This document shows positions 33,999-43,575 of a stretch of DNA of 64,000 nucleotides, piece after piece (position 1 is the first letter of the stretch; every line of letters begins with the position of its first letter). The notes beneath the pieces were generated by a model. That model was not told where the DNA came from. It made no database searches and saw only the letters and a list, made by a program, of their open reading frames with translations. A program made the translations under genes and the position numbers. The stretch comes from SZUA-430 sp964483585 (lineage in GTDB: Bacteria; Pseudomonadota; Alphaproteobacteria; Micropepsales; Micropepsaceae), in NCBI GenBank assembly GCA_964483585.1, contig CAZABH010000007.1, positions 1 through 64,000 on the forward strand, read 5' to 3'.

Positions 33999-35152
33999 CC
34001 ATGGAAAGCGCCCACCACCAGCTTCTTCGCGACAGCACCCGGCGCTTCGTCGAGCGGAACATGCCGCGAGACAAGGCACGTCACTGGGACCGCGAGAACA
34101 TCTTCCCGCGCGATGTCTACGATGCGCTGGCAGAGATGGGCGTCATGGGCCTAACGGTCCCGGAGGAATATGGCGGGCAGGGCATCGATCTGATCGGTAC
34201 GATGATCGTCATCGAGGAACTCGCACGCCGCTCCTCGGCCGTAGCCTGTCCCTACATCATGACCGCTTGCTACGCCGGCATGAACCTGGTCGAGTCCGGC
34301 TCGCAGGCCCAGAAGAGCGAGCTGCTCCCTCGGGTCGCCACTGGCAAGCTTCTCTTCGCCTATGGCCTCTCCGAACCCAATGTCGGCGGCGACCTCGCGA
34401 TGGTCGAGACAGTCGCCCGCCGCGAGGGCAACCGCATCCTGCTTTCAGGGACAAAGCGCTGGTGCACCGGTGCACATGTGGCCGACTATATCTTCTGCCT
34501 CGCGCGCACGGGCCCCAAAGAAGATCGCTACCGCAACCTGACGATTTTCCTCGTGCCACCGCAATCGAAGGGCGTCACCATCACACCCCTCGACCATCTC
34601 GGCATCCGCGGCGTCGAGACCAACGACGCCCATTTCGACGAGGTCGAACTCGGCGAGGACGCCATTCTGGGCGGCCCGCAAATGTGGAACCAGGGCTGGC
34701 GCCAGCTCGCTGGCCGCGCGCTGGAGGTCGAAAAGCTCGAACTCTCGGCCGTCGCGCTGGGTCTGGCCGAAGCCGCCTGTGCCGATGCCATCGAATACGC
34801 CGAAACCCGCGTCCAGTTCGGCAGGAAGATCGGCGCCCACCAGGCCATTCGCCACGCGATCGCCGAGGCAAAGACGAAGACGCTGGCCATGCGCCTGATG
34901 CTCTACCACGCGACATCCCTCGTGCAGGCCGGCAAGCCAAGCGCACTGGAATCCTCTCAGGCCAAGCTCTTCTGCTGCGAGGGGGCGTCCGAAGTCGCCC
35001 TCCAGTGCCAGCGCGTGATGGGTGCCTATGGCCTCTCGGATCTCATGGACATGGAGCGCTATGTGCGCGACGCCATTTCATTGCCCATCGTGGGAGGCTC
35101 TTCTAACATGCAGAAGAACAACATCGCCAACCGCCTGAAGCTAGCGGAGTGA
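33995..35152 (+). CDS. acyl-CoA dehydrogenase
   Basis: 385 residues; ATG overlaps the alkB stop (ATGA), with ATG 34001 as alternative. Acyl-CoA dehydrogenase signatures: GLTVPEEYGGQG, FAYGLSEPNVGGD, GTKRWCTGAHVADYIF, FGRKIGAHQAIRHAIAEA and the C-terminal AKLFCCEGASEVALQCQRVMGAYG. It should be a cytosolic FAD enzyme forming an enoyl-CoA, matching the hydratase two genes upstream. The usual active-site Glu position cannot be fixed by eye. Substrate chain type unknown. Confidence 0.9.
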   Translation: MTMESAHHQLLRDSTRRFVERNMPRDKARHWDRENIFPRDVYDALAEMGVMGLTVPEEYGGQGIDLIGTMIVIEELARRSSAVACPYIMTACYAGMNLVESGSQAQKSELLPRVATGKLLFAYGLSEPNVGGDLAMVETVARREGNRILLSGTKRWCTGAHVADYIFCLARTGPKEDRYRNLTIFLVPPQSKGVTITPLDHLGIRGVETNDAHFDEVELGEDAILGGPQMWNQGWRQLAGRALEVEKLELSAVALGLAEAACADAIEYAETRVQFGRKIGAHQAIRHAIAEAKTKTLAMRLMLYHATSLVQAGKPSALESSQAKLFCCEGASEVALQCQRVMGAYGLSDLMDMERYVRDAISLPIVGGSSNMQKNNIANRLKLAE

Positions 35153-35154
35153 GC

Positions 35155-36306
35155 ATGACCGACCACGTCGCCCTGGCACGCAGCTTCCAGTCCGAGCTGC
35201 GCAACCGCGCCAGCGAGATCGAGCGTTCGCGTCATCTGCCCCAGGACATCGCGGCGCGGTTTGCGAAATCCGGCCTCTACCGGCTCTGCGTACCCGAAAC
35301 CTTTGGCGGCATCGAGGCAAGTCCAGAAACCACGGTGCGCGTCATCGAAAGTCTCGCCGAGGCTGACGGATCTGCGGCCTGGTGCATCATGATCGGCGCG
35401 ACGACCGGACTCGTTGCAGCCTACATGCCTCAGGCAACAGCCCGCGCCGTCTTTGCCGCTGACCCTGATCTCATCGTCGCAGGCGTATTCGCGCCCCGCG
35501 GCCGCGCTGTGGACGAGGGCGATGCCTATCGGGTTGACGGCCGCTGGCAATGGGGATCAGGTTCGCCCAACGCAAGGATGATCATGGGCGGTTGCGTGAT
35601 CATGCGCGACGGCCAGCCCGTGCTGATGCCCTCAGGCATCCCGGACTCGCGCATGATGATGGTGCCCGTGGGTGAGGCGCAGTTCCACGACAACTGGGAC
35701 ACATCCGGCCTGTGCGGCACGGGCAGCCAGGACTTTTCGTTCAATGCCGTGCGCGTCCCCAAGGACATGAGCGTCGGCCTCATGTCCGACCGTCCGATCG
35801 ACCGCCCGCTCTACGCCTTTCCGGTTTTCGGCATGCTGGCAGCGGGGATAGCGGCGGTGACGCTGGGTCTTGCGCGCGCAAGCATCGACGAGCTCGTGCG
35901 CCTCGCCGGCGGCAAGACCCCGGAGGGCCACCGCAAGCCACTTGCCGCGCGGACCCGAACCCAGGAAGACGTCGCCGAGGCCGAAGCCATCCTGCGCGCC
36001 GCACGCGCCTTCTTCTACGAAAGCATCGCGACCGCCTGGGATGAGGCACGCAAGGGCAGCCCGCTGTCGCTCGCAGCGCGCCGCGACCTGCGCCTCTCGG
36101 CAACCCACGCCGCAAGATCGAGCGTGCGCGTGGTCGACCTCATGTACAACCTCGGTGGCGGCACATCGGTCTATCGCACCTCGCCCCTTCAGCGCCATTT
36201 CCGCGACGTTCATGTCGCCTCACAGCACATGATGATCGCAACGCCCACCATGGAAACCGTTGGCCGCGTCTTGCTTGGCCTCGAAACGGACGTGACACAG
36301 CTATGA
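35155..36306 (+). CDS. acyl-CoA dehydrogenase-fold flavoprotein (possible monooxygenase)
   Basis: 383 residues from ATG 35155 (GGAG five bases upstream); an in-frame GTG at 35149 is less likely. FAD-fold segments include RLCVPETFGGIEASP, DGSAAWCIMIGATTGL, WQWGSGSPNA, DTSGLCGTGSQDFSF and the C-terminal RTSPLQRHFRDVHVASQHMM. This last block and the type-2 acyl-CoA dehydrogenase C-domain are shared with group D flavin monooxygenases (DszC, HsaA, HpaB-like), which hydroxylate aromatics, steroids or thiophenes. So it may be an oxygenase rather than a dehydrogenase. Downstream dapB overlaps its stop by ATGA. Confidence 0.8.
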   Translation: MTDHVALARSFQSELRNRASEIERSRHLPQDIAARFAKSGLYRLCVPETFGGIEASPETTVRVIESLAEADGSAAWCIMIGATTGLVAAYMPQATARAVFAADPDLIVAGVFAPRGRAVDEGDAYRVDGRWQWGSGSPNARMIMGGCVIMRDGQPVLMPSGIPDSRMMMVPVGEAQFHDNWDTSGLCGTGSQDFSFNAVRVPKDMSVGLMSDRPIDRPLYAFPVFGMLAAGIAAVTLGLARASIDELVRLAGGKTPEGHRKPLAARTRTQEDVAEAEAILRAARAFFYESIATAWDEARKGSPLSLAARRDLRLSATHAARSSVRVVDLMYNLGGGTSVYRTSPLQRHFRDVHVASQHMMIATPTMETVGRVLLGLETDVTQL

Positions 36307-37121
36307 GCAGGATCCGCCTCGTTATCGCCGGCGCCGCCGGACGCATGGGCCATGCACTCATCCGCGAAGCCGCGAGGAATGACGCCTTCCAGCTGGTCGC
36401 AGGCCTCGAGCCGGCCGGAAGTCTGGCGGTCGGCCGCGACCTTGGCACGCTTGTCGGCCTCGAGCCTCTCGGGGCCCACGTCCTTGCCGATCCCCTGCCT
36501 GTCATTGCTGCCGCAGACGCAATCGTGGACTTCACGCGGCCCCACGCCAGTGTGGAGCTCGCCGATCTCGCAGCCCAGGCGCGCATCGTGCATGTGATTG
36601 GCACCACAGGATTCGAGACCGGAGATGAAAAACGCATTTCCGCCGCCGCGCGTCATGCCACAATCGTGAAGTCAGGCAACATGAGCCTCGGCGTCAATCT
36701 TCTGGCGGTCCTCGTGGAGCTCGGCGTCAGGTCGCTGGGCAAGGGCTTTGACTGCGAACTGCTTGAGATGCACCATCGCATGAAGGTTGACGCCCCCTCA
36801 GGCACGGCTCTCCTCTTGGCCGAAGCAGCGGCGAGGGGCCGTGAGGCGCCGCTCGCCGAGCTGCGCAGCAAGCCCTATGACGGCATCACTGGCCCGCGCG
36901 AGCAAGCGCGGATCGGGTTTGCAAGCCTGCGGGGCGGTTCGGTCGTCGGTGACCACACTGTTATCCTCGCTGGCGATGGCGAGCGCATCGAGCTAACCCA
37001 CCGTGCCGAGGACCGCTCGATATTTGCGAAGGGTGCCCTGACCGCGGTCCAATGGGGGCAGGGCAAGGGCCCCGGCCTTTTCAGCATGCGCGATGTACTA
37101 GGCCTCGGCGGGGGAAACTGA
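36303..37121 (+). CDS. dapB: 4-hydroxy-tetrahydrodipicolinate reductase
   Basis: 272 residues. Nucleotide-binding motif VIAGAAGRMG at the N-terminus, the catalytic EMHHRMKVDAPSGTAL and the C-terminal RAEDRSIFAKGAL match DapB, which reduces the dihydrodipicolinate precursor to tetrahydrodipicolinate in lysine and diaminopimelate synthesis. Start overlaps the preceding flavoprotein stop (ATGA), so an essential housekeeping gene is translated at the end of a catabolic-looking operon. Its last 24 bp overlap the convergent DUF2244 gene. Confidence 0.95.
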   Translation: MSRIRLVIAGAAGRMGHALIREAARNDAFQLVAGLEPAGSLAVGRDLGTLVGLEPLGAHVLADPLPVIAAADAIVDFTRPHASVELADLAAQARIVHVIGTTGFETGDEKRISAAARHATIVKSGNMSLGVNLLAVLVELGVRSLGKGFDCELLEMHHRMKVDAPSGTALLLAEAAARGREAPLAELRSKPYDGITGPREQARIGFASLRGGSVVGDHTVILAGDGERIELTHRAEDRSIFAKGALTAVQWGQGKGPGLFSMRDVLGLGGGN

Positions 37122-37577
37122 CGAACGCGCCTCGCGCAAGGCCTGCTTCAGGCGTTCCGCAAAAAGCTGGCGCTCGGGACCCGGCAGGTGCTGCCCCACG
37201 GGCACGGATTTGCCGTGGCTTCGCACCATGATATCGCCGCCCGTCTCGTCGCCTGCGAACACAACCTGCGCCCAATAGGACGGCAGCGTCTCACGTGTCG
37301 CGGCTCCCTTCATGGAGTATTGCTCCACCGTGATTCGCTGGTCATCGATGCTGATGCGCTCGAAGGCCCGCGCCTGCGCATAAGACAGTCGAAAGGCAAC
37401 AAGAAAGGCCAGGACGTCGAGCCCCATGAACCCTGCAACAGGCCAGGCACCCAGAAGCGAAAAGTATATCGCTCCAATCCCGTTGGCGACGATCACAACG
37501 CCGAAAAGGACCCGGAAGCCGGTCAACCCAAGCGACCGGTGCGGGTGTGAGGTGATGACAAGCGGCGTGACAGACAT
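37098..37577 (-). CDS. DUF2244-family membrane protein
   Basis: 159 residues from ATG 37577 (a TTG two codons upstream is also possible). DUF2244 features: the opening ITSHPHRSLG, two hydrophobic segments (about 21-38 and 41-60) and a C-terminal hydrophilic domain with DQRITVEQYSMKGAATRETLPSYWAQV. The family is common in Alphaproteobacteria and often sits near cytochrome oxidase or small integral-membrane genes; its function is unknown. Convergent with dapB. Confidence 0.85.
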   Translation of the reverse strand: MSVTPLVITSHPHRSLGLTGFRVLFGVVIVANGIGAIYFSLLGAWPVAGFMGLDVLAFLVAFRLSYAQARAFERISIDDQRITVEQYSMKGAATRETLPSYWAQVVFAGDETGGDIMVRSHGKSVPVGQHLPGPERQLFAERLKQALREARSSVSPAEA

Positions 37578-37643
37578 CGCCAAAGCTTATTGGTACAGGG
37601 TCGGCAACGGAAGCCCCCTCGACAAGGGTCTTGACGCTACGAT

Positions 37644-38102
37644 CTAGCGCATCGTGACGATGACCGATCCCATCAGGACGCGAGATCCCGGCTTGCCCAG
37701 GACCTGATCCGCAGTCGACTGTAGCAAGTGTGAGACATCATCGATGCTGGCTGGCTTGCGGGCACGAACCGCAGTGGATGCGTATTGGCTCAGCCCACTG
37801 ATCCACGCGTCCCTGAGGCGCGGCATGATCTCCTCCGCGCGTGCACGCAGGGCCTCGTCCATCACATCCATGCCAAGCCAAACCTGCAGCTGTCCGCGCA
37901 CCGCGTCATCCTGCACGATTGAGACGGCAATCGGATAGACCGACACCCAGGACTCCAGAGTCGTGATCTCTTTTTGGTGTTTCGGCGAACCTTTATCGCC
38001 AGCATCCTTTTTCTTGGTATCCCCGCCACCGCCGGCTGCCTGCGACGGTGCAATCGCTGCAAGAAAGCAGACGAGCAAGGTGACCAAAGGTCTGAACATC
38101 AT
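37644..38102 (-). CDS. small secreted protein, unknown (FliL-like layout possible)
   Basis: 152 residues from ATG 38102. The frame stays open further upstream only because it runs through tRNA-Ala, so that extension is rejected. Signal peptide ends near SQA-A, followed by a Gly/Lys/Asp linker. The C-terminal part (LRARAEEIMPRLRDAWISGLS ... VLMGSVIVTMR) has the helix-then-strand ending seen in FliL-like stator-associated proteins, but similarity is too weak for a firm call. No flagellar genes are in the window. Confidence 0.6.
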   Translation of the reverse strand: MMFRPLVTLLVCFLAAIAPSQAAGGGGDTKKKDAGDKGSPKHQKEITTLESWVSVYPIAVSIVQDDAVRGQLQVWLGMDVMDEALRARAEEIMPRLRDAWISGLSQYASTAVRARKPASIDDVSHLLQSTADQVLGKPGSRVLMGSVIVTMR

Positions 38103-38239
38103 CTGGCGCCAGCGTGAAAGGAGGTCTCGACCCAGACGGTCTAGCAGAACGACGTAAACGCCGGCTTGCAGCCAGCCCGCCGTCGAACGGTTAAGGGAAC
38201 ATTGACGAGGGCCACAAAAGCTGGCGAAGCGGGCGCACA

Positions 38240-38315
38240 TGGTGGAGCTGAGCGGAATCGAACCGCTGACCTCCTCATTGCGAACGAGGCGCTCTCCCAA
38301 CTGAGCTACAGCCCC
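38240..38315 (-). tRNA. tRNA-Ala (anticodon CGC)
   Basis: A 76-nt cloverleaf on the minus strand with encoded CCA. D-arm GTAGCTCAGTTGGGAGAGC, anticodon loop TT-CGC-AA (codon GCG) and T-arm GGTTCGATTCC are all typical. The acceptor GGGGCTG pairs with CAGCTCC, with one G-U. Confidence 0.96.
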
Positions 38316-38508
38316 ATATGCGCAGGAACGATAGGGGAATGTCCCCTCATCGCCAGAGGGAGGTCTTGTAGGTGTAGGCTGCATCCAGTGTCAAGGCGCC
38401 CCGCGGCGCCCGGTAACGGAAGGGCAGGGCGCCTTGCTGACAGGGGGCGCAATCGCTAAATCCATTGCCAGCGGCTTCGATTCAACCCCCGAAAAGGCGC
38501 AGTTTCCC

Positions 38509-38799
38509 ATGGATTACCTCCTGCAGCTCGTCGTGCTCGGCCTTTCGATCTACAGCTGGATCATCATTGCGGCAGTGATCCTGAGCCTCCTGGTCAGCTT
38601 CAGGGTCGTCAGCGGCTACAGGCCCGAGGTCCGCAAGGTCCAGCGGTTCCTGGAGAACCTGACCGAGCCTCTCTTTTATGCGATCCGTCGGCGCCTGCCC
38701 CCAATGGGTGGGCTCGATTTATCTCCCATCGTGGCCTTGCTGGGCATCAGCGTTCTGCAGATCCTGATCGACAAGATCCGTCTCGGCATCCTCTTCTAG
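38509..38799 (+). CDS. YggT-family membrane protein
   Basis: 96 residues from ATG 38509. Two hydrophobic helices (about 3-28 and 75-95) flank the conserved VQRFLENLTEPLFYAIRRRLPPMGGLDLSPIVALLGI, the YggT signature. The family is linked to cell division and ion homeostasis in some bacteria. In many proteobacteria yggT is followed by the DUF167 (yggU) gene, as here 23 bp downstream, then folD. Confidence 0.92.
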   Translation: MDYLLQLVVLGLSIYSWIIIAAVILSLLVSFRVVSGYRPEVRKVQRFLENLTEPLFYAIRRRLPPMGGLDLSPIVALLGISVLQILIDKIRLGILF

Positions 38800-38822
38800 C
38801 GATCCCGCGGGAAGGCGTCGGC

Positions 38823-39140
38823 GTGTCAGGCATCTTGCGCCCCGTCGAAGGTGGCATCGAGGTCTTCTTGCGCCTGACGCCGCGCGCCGCCCGCGAGGCC
38901 TTGGGCAAGACATGGTCTGGGCAGGGCAAGACATACCTGATGGCGCATGTCCGGGCCCTGCCCGAGGACGGCAAGGCCAATGGCGCGCTTCTTGACTTGC
39001 TTGCCCGTGAGCTGGGTGTACCCAGGACCACATTGGCACTTGCATCCGGCCATGCGGCACGCTTGAAGACGGTGAGGCTGCAGGCGGAAGGCAAGACCCT
39101 CGAGAGGGTCATCGCCATTCTGCGAGAAAGGGAAACATGA
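38823..39140 (+). CDS. DUF167 (YggU-family) protein
   Basis: 105 residues from GTG 38823. Typical elements are VFLRLTPRAAREALG, RALPEDGKANGALLDLLARELGV and the Lys-rich (here RLK) ASGHAARLKTVRL. A small cytosolic protein, function unknown, classically paired with YggT. Its last four bases overlap the folD start. Confidence 0.9.
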   Translation: MSGILRPVEGGIEVFLRLTPRAAREALGKTWSGQGKTYLMAHVRALPEDGKANGALLDLLARELGVPRTTLALASGHAARLKTVRLQAEGKTLERVIAILRERET

Positions 39141-40024
39141 CGGCGCAGATCATTGACGGCAAGGAATACGCGGCAGGTGTTCGTAAGCGCGTGAAGGCCG
39201 CAGCGGAGGAGTTCCAGCGCAGAAAGGGTGCGCCCGTCGGCCTGACCGTTGTGCTCGTCGGCAACGACCCGGCAAGCGAAATCTACGTCCGTCTCAAGGT
39301 CAGTGACGCGCGCGAGGTCAGCATCGACTCCCGAGACATAAAGTTGCCCGCATCCGCCACCGAGCAGGAGGTGCTCGATGTAGTGCGCAGCCTGAATGCC
39401 GACCCATCCGTGCACGGTGTGCTGGTGCAGTTTCCCGTGCCACCGCAGGTGCGCCAGGAGGCTGTGCTCGATGTCTTGTCGCCGGACAAGGACGTCGACG
39501 GACTGACCGCCCTCAGCGCGGGTCGTCTCGCAAGTGGCCGGCCCGGCCTGGTCTCATGCACGCCGCAAGGCAGTCTCATGCTCATCAAGTCGGTGCGACC
39601 CGACATCGCCGGTCTCGATGCGGTCGTGGTCGGTCGCTCTCAGCTCGTCGGCAAGCCCATGGGCCAGTTGCTTTTGCAGGAGAACTGCACGGTGACGATC
39701 GCGCACTCTAAGACACGCGACCTGAGGGAGGTTGTCTCTCGCGCGGACATCCTCGTGGCAGCCGTAGGGCGCGCGGAAATGATAAAAGGATCATGGGTCA
39801 AGCCAGGGGCCATCGTCATTGACGTTGGCATGAACCGCGTGGACCTTCCCGGAGGTAAGTCGAAGCTCTATGGGGACGTTGCTTTTGACGAGGCGCTGCC
39901 GGTCGCCGGCGCAATAACGCCTGTGCCGGGCGGCGTAGGGCCCATGACCCGCGCTTGCCTCCTGCGCAACACCGTCCTTGCTGCCTGTGCGCAGTCAGGA
40001 ATGACGCCGCCGCCAGGCCTGTGA
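39137..40024 (+). CDS. folD: bifunctional methylenetetrahydrofolate dehydrogenase / cyclohydrolase
   Basis: 295 residues. FolD motifs: IYVRLKV (catalytic Lys in YVxxK), PDKDVDGL, VVGRSQLVGKPMGQLLL for NADP binding, AVGRAEMIKGSWVKPGAIVIDVGMNRV, and the C-terminal PVPGGVGPMTRACLLRNT. It interconverts methylene-, methenyl- and formyl-tetrahydrofolate. Overlap with the DUF167 stop suggests translational coupling. Confidence 0.95.
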   Translation: MTAQIIDGKEYAAGVRKRVKAAAEEFQRRKGAPVGLTVVLVGNDPASEIYVRLKVSDAREVSIDSRDIKLPASATEQEVLDVVRSLNADPSVHGVLVQFPVPPQVRQEAVLDVLSPDKDVDGLTALSAGRLASGRPGLVSCTPQGSLMLIKSVRPDIAGLDAVVVGRSQLVGKPMGQLLLQENCTVTIAHSKTRDLREVVSRADILVAAVGRAEMIKGSWVKPGAIVIDVGMNRVDLPGGKSKLYGDVAFDEALPVAGAITPVPGGVGPMTRACLLRNTVLAACAQSGMTPPPGL

Positions 40025-40120
40025 GGCTTTTCGACGTAGCGTGAACCTTCCCTAAACAGGTTTCCTGTAAGTTTAGGCAATCCAGCCAGTTCAGAAGCTG
40101 AAAGCCTAATGGGGGTTCCA

Positions 40121-40351
40121 ATGCAAACTGCGACGATGACGATCCACAACCCACTCAACCCGGTTGTGTTGCGCACGATCCGCGAAGCCTACGACGCGGT
40201 CCTCTCCGAGGCCGCAGAGCGCCGTCAGGGTTATGCCCTCCCGTTCGAGGCCGAGGCGCGCGTCGCTCGCCACATCGTGGAGATGGCCCGCCGCGGTATC
40301 CATGATCGCGATGGCCTGCGCCAGTCAGCCCTGAGCCTGCTGCCGCACTGA
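40121..40351 (+). CDS. small hypothetical protein
   Basis: 76 residues from ATG 40121, which has GGGGGT five bases upstream; ATG 40109 is closer to nothing useful. Composition is protein-like and helical, with RTIREAYDAVLSEAAERRQGY and HIVEMARRGIHDRDGLRQSAL. I do not recognise a named domain. It is convergent with argG, four bases apart. Confidence 0.72.
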   Translation: MQTATMTIHNPLNPVVLRTIREAYDAVLSEAAERRQGYALPFEAEARVARHIVEMARRGIHDRDGLRQSALSLLPH

Positions 40352-40354
40352 AGA

Positions 40355-41584
<1,230 letters not shown>

Positions 41585-41589
41585 GGAAT

Positions 41590-42732
41590 TCAGTCCTGGC
41601 TTGTGATGCGTCCGATTTCGCGGCTGCGCAGTTCCGCGATCCTGTCGCTGGCGCGCTGCTTCACGCTTTCGCTTTTCAATTGGCCGCAGGCCGCCATGAT
41701 GTCCCGGCCACGCGGCGTTCGGATGGGGGACGCATAACCGGCACGGTTGACGATCTCGCCGAATTCCTCGATCCGTTCCCAGTCCGAGCACTCGTAGGGC
41801 GCGCCAGGCCACGCATTGAACGGGATCAGGTTGATCTTGGCGGGAATGCCGCGAATGATCTTCACAAGCTCCCGCGCATCCGCATTGCTGTCGTTCACGC
41901 CCTTCAGCATCACGTACTCGAACGTGATCCGTCGTGCGTTCGAAAGGCCCGGATAGGCGCGACAGGCCTCGAGCAGCTCCTTGATCGGGTACTTCTTGTT
42001 CAGCGGCACGATGACGTCGCGCACGTCATCGCGCGGGGCATGCAGTGAAATAGCCAGCATCGATCCGATTTCCTCGCCAGCACGCGGGATCATCGGCACG
42101 ACACCGGCGGTCGACAGCGTGATGCGACGCTTGGAAAGGGACAGCCCTTCGCCATCTGCGATCACATGGATCGCGTCGCGCACGTTCTCGAAATTGTAGA
42201 GGGGCTCGCCCATGCCCATCATCACTACATTGGTGATCTGGCGTGTATCGGTGTTGCGTCCGGCGTTGGGCCATTCCTTCAGGTCGTCGCGCGCAACAAG
42301 CACCTGCGAGACGATCTCGGCCGCGGTGAGGTTCCGCACCAGTTTCTGCGTTCCCGTATGGCAGAAGCGGCAGTTCAGCGTGCAACCGACCTGGCTCGAA
42401 ATGCACAGCGTGCCACGGTCATCATCGGGGATGAAAACGGTCTCGATTTCAATCCCGGGCGCAAAGCGAATGACCCACTTGCGCGTTCCATCGCGCGAGA
42501 CCTGGGCCGTCACCACTTCGGGGCGCGCCAGCGTGAACCGCTCTGCGAATTCCTGCCTCAGCGGCTTGGCCAGCGTGGTGATCCCCTCGAAGCTGGTCAC
42601 CCCCTGCACATAAAGCGCGTTCCATAGCTGGTTCGCCCGCATCGTCACCTGTTTTGGCTCGACGCCCGCGCCAGCCAATGCCTCGCGCAAGCCCGCGCGC
42701 GTCAGTCCAACCAGGTTTATCTTCGTGCTCAT
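41590..42732 (-). CDS. rlmN: 23S rRNA (adenine-C2)-methyltransferase, radical SAM
   Basis: 380 residues from ATG 42732. The radical SAM CxxxCxxC is seen as CTLNCRFCHTGTQ. The methyl-carrying and resolving cysteines are consistent with RlmN: one lies in the C-terminal IMAACGQL. MGMGEPLYNFENV and SLHAPRDDVRD are also typical. It methylates A2503 of 23S rRNA and A37 of some tRNAs. It lies just downstream of the IalB-like gene and its terminator. Confidence 0.95.
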   Translation of the reverse strand: MSTKINLVGLTRAGLREALAGAGVEPKQVTMRANQLWNALYVQGVTSFEGITTLAKPLRQEFAERFTLARPEVVTAQVSRDGTRKWVIRFAPGIEIETVFIPDDDRGTLCISSQVGCTLNCRFCHTGTQKLVRNLTAAEIVSQVLVARDDLKEWPNAGRNTDTRQITNVVMMGMGEPLYNFENVRDAIHVIADGEGLSLSKRRITLSTAGVVPMIPRAGEEIGSMLAISLHAPRDDVRDVIVPLNKKYPIKELLEACRAYPGLSNARRITFEYVMLKGVNDSNADARELVKIIRGIPAKINLIPFNAWPGAPYECSDWERIEEFGEIVNRAGYASPIRTPRGRDIMAACGQLKSESVKQRASDRIAELRSREIGRITSQD

Positions 42733-42754
42733 TCCGAAATCCGTGGCCCCAAAC

Positions 42755-42782
42755 AAAAAGGGGCGACATCTGGGCCGCCCCC
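42755..42782 (-). terminator. rho-independent terminator after the IalB-like gene
   Basis: On the minus strand, GGGGGCG and CGCCCC arms enclose an 11-nt loop and are followed by TTTTTG, between the IalB-like stop and the rlmN start. Confidence 0.75.
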
Positions 42783-42813
42783 GAAATTTCAGGTCCGATC
42801 AGGCCGCTGCGTT

Positions 42814-43347
42814 CTATTTGCAGCCTTCAGCCAGTTTGTCGAGTGCGGCGGAAATACCCTTGAGAGAATATGTGTCGGTCGTCAGCGTGCCACGGCGAGA
42901 CATACCCTTAACCGTCAGTTCCCCGGACGCGCGCATGGCTGAAACAAGGCGGCCCTCATCAGGGCCTGTGCTGAGCCAGGCGCCATCCTCCTTGGTAAAG
43001 AATTCGAAGCTGTCTGTCCCCACCTCGACGGTGGCCGTCGAGCCGTCCTTGAACGGATAGCCGATCATGATCGAGGGCTCATTGGCGATCGACGCACCGG
43101 GCCATGAGGAAACCATGAAATGGATTTGACCGCGCCTTGCTGTGGCCGGTTCCTTGGTTTTGGGCGCCGAAATGACATAGCAGACCGTGCCCCGCGCATC
43201 CGTGGCCTGGAAGGCCTCCCAGTCTCCGAACGCGCCCAGCTGTGTGGGCGTAGTGGCTTGCGCCTGGGCGGCCACGGCAAGGGCGGTGGCACCGAAGGCG
43301 GCGAGTGCGAGACGTCCAAGCGGGACTGACCGGAGAGACAGTGACAT
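42814..43347 (-). CDS. IalB-family (invasion-associated locus B) secreted protein
   Basis: 177 residues from ATG 43347. The signal peptide ends near AQA-Q (about residue 31). The mature part begins GDWEAFQATDARGTVCYV, with the conserved Trp-...-Cys, and has IGYPFKDGSTATVEVG and a C-terminal Cys (AEGCK), so one disulfide is likely. IalB proteins are small alphaproteobacterial periplasmic proteins named for a Bartonella invasion factor, but most are in free-living species and have no defined function. Confidence 0.85.
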   Translation of the reverse strand: MSLSLRSVPLGRLALAAFGATALAVAAQAQATTPTQLGAFGDWEAFQATDARGTVCYVISAPKTKEPATARRGQIHFMVSSWPGASIANEPSIMIGYPFKDGSTATVEVGTDSFEFFTKEDGAWLSTGPDEGRLVSAMRASGELTVKGMSRRGTLTTDTYSLKGISAALDKLAEGCK

Positions 43348-43575
43348 CAGGTTTTCCTCACGCGTTCCAGGAATGGCTGGGGTAGGGCGTTGCACGAAGC
43401 AGGCGCCACCGGTTCCCACACATGCATGTGTCGCTCATGAGGACCCCGTTTGTGAAGCCCCTTCCGTCGTGAAGATGTCGCGTGACGCCGCTTTTGCGTT
43501 TTTGCTAAACCCGCGGCCGAAAACAGGGAATTCCGCCCACATCGAACAGGGGCGCATCTGGAGGCAAGCATTAAC

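Noticed and set aside
38103..38384. N-terminal extension of the secreted protein at 37644
   Set aside because: The extra codons translate through tRNA-Ala; the signal peptide starts at 38102.
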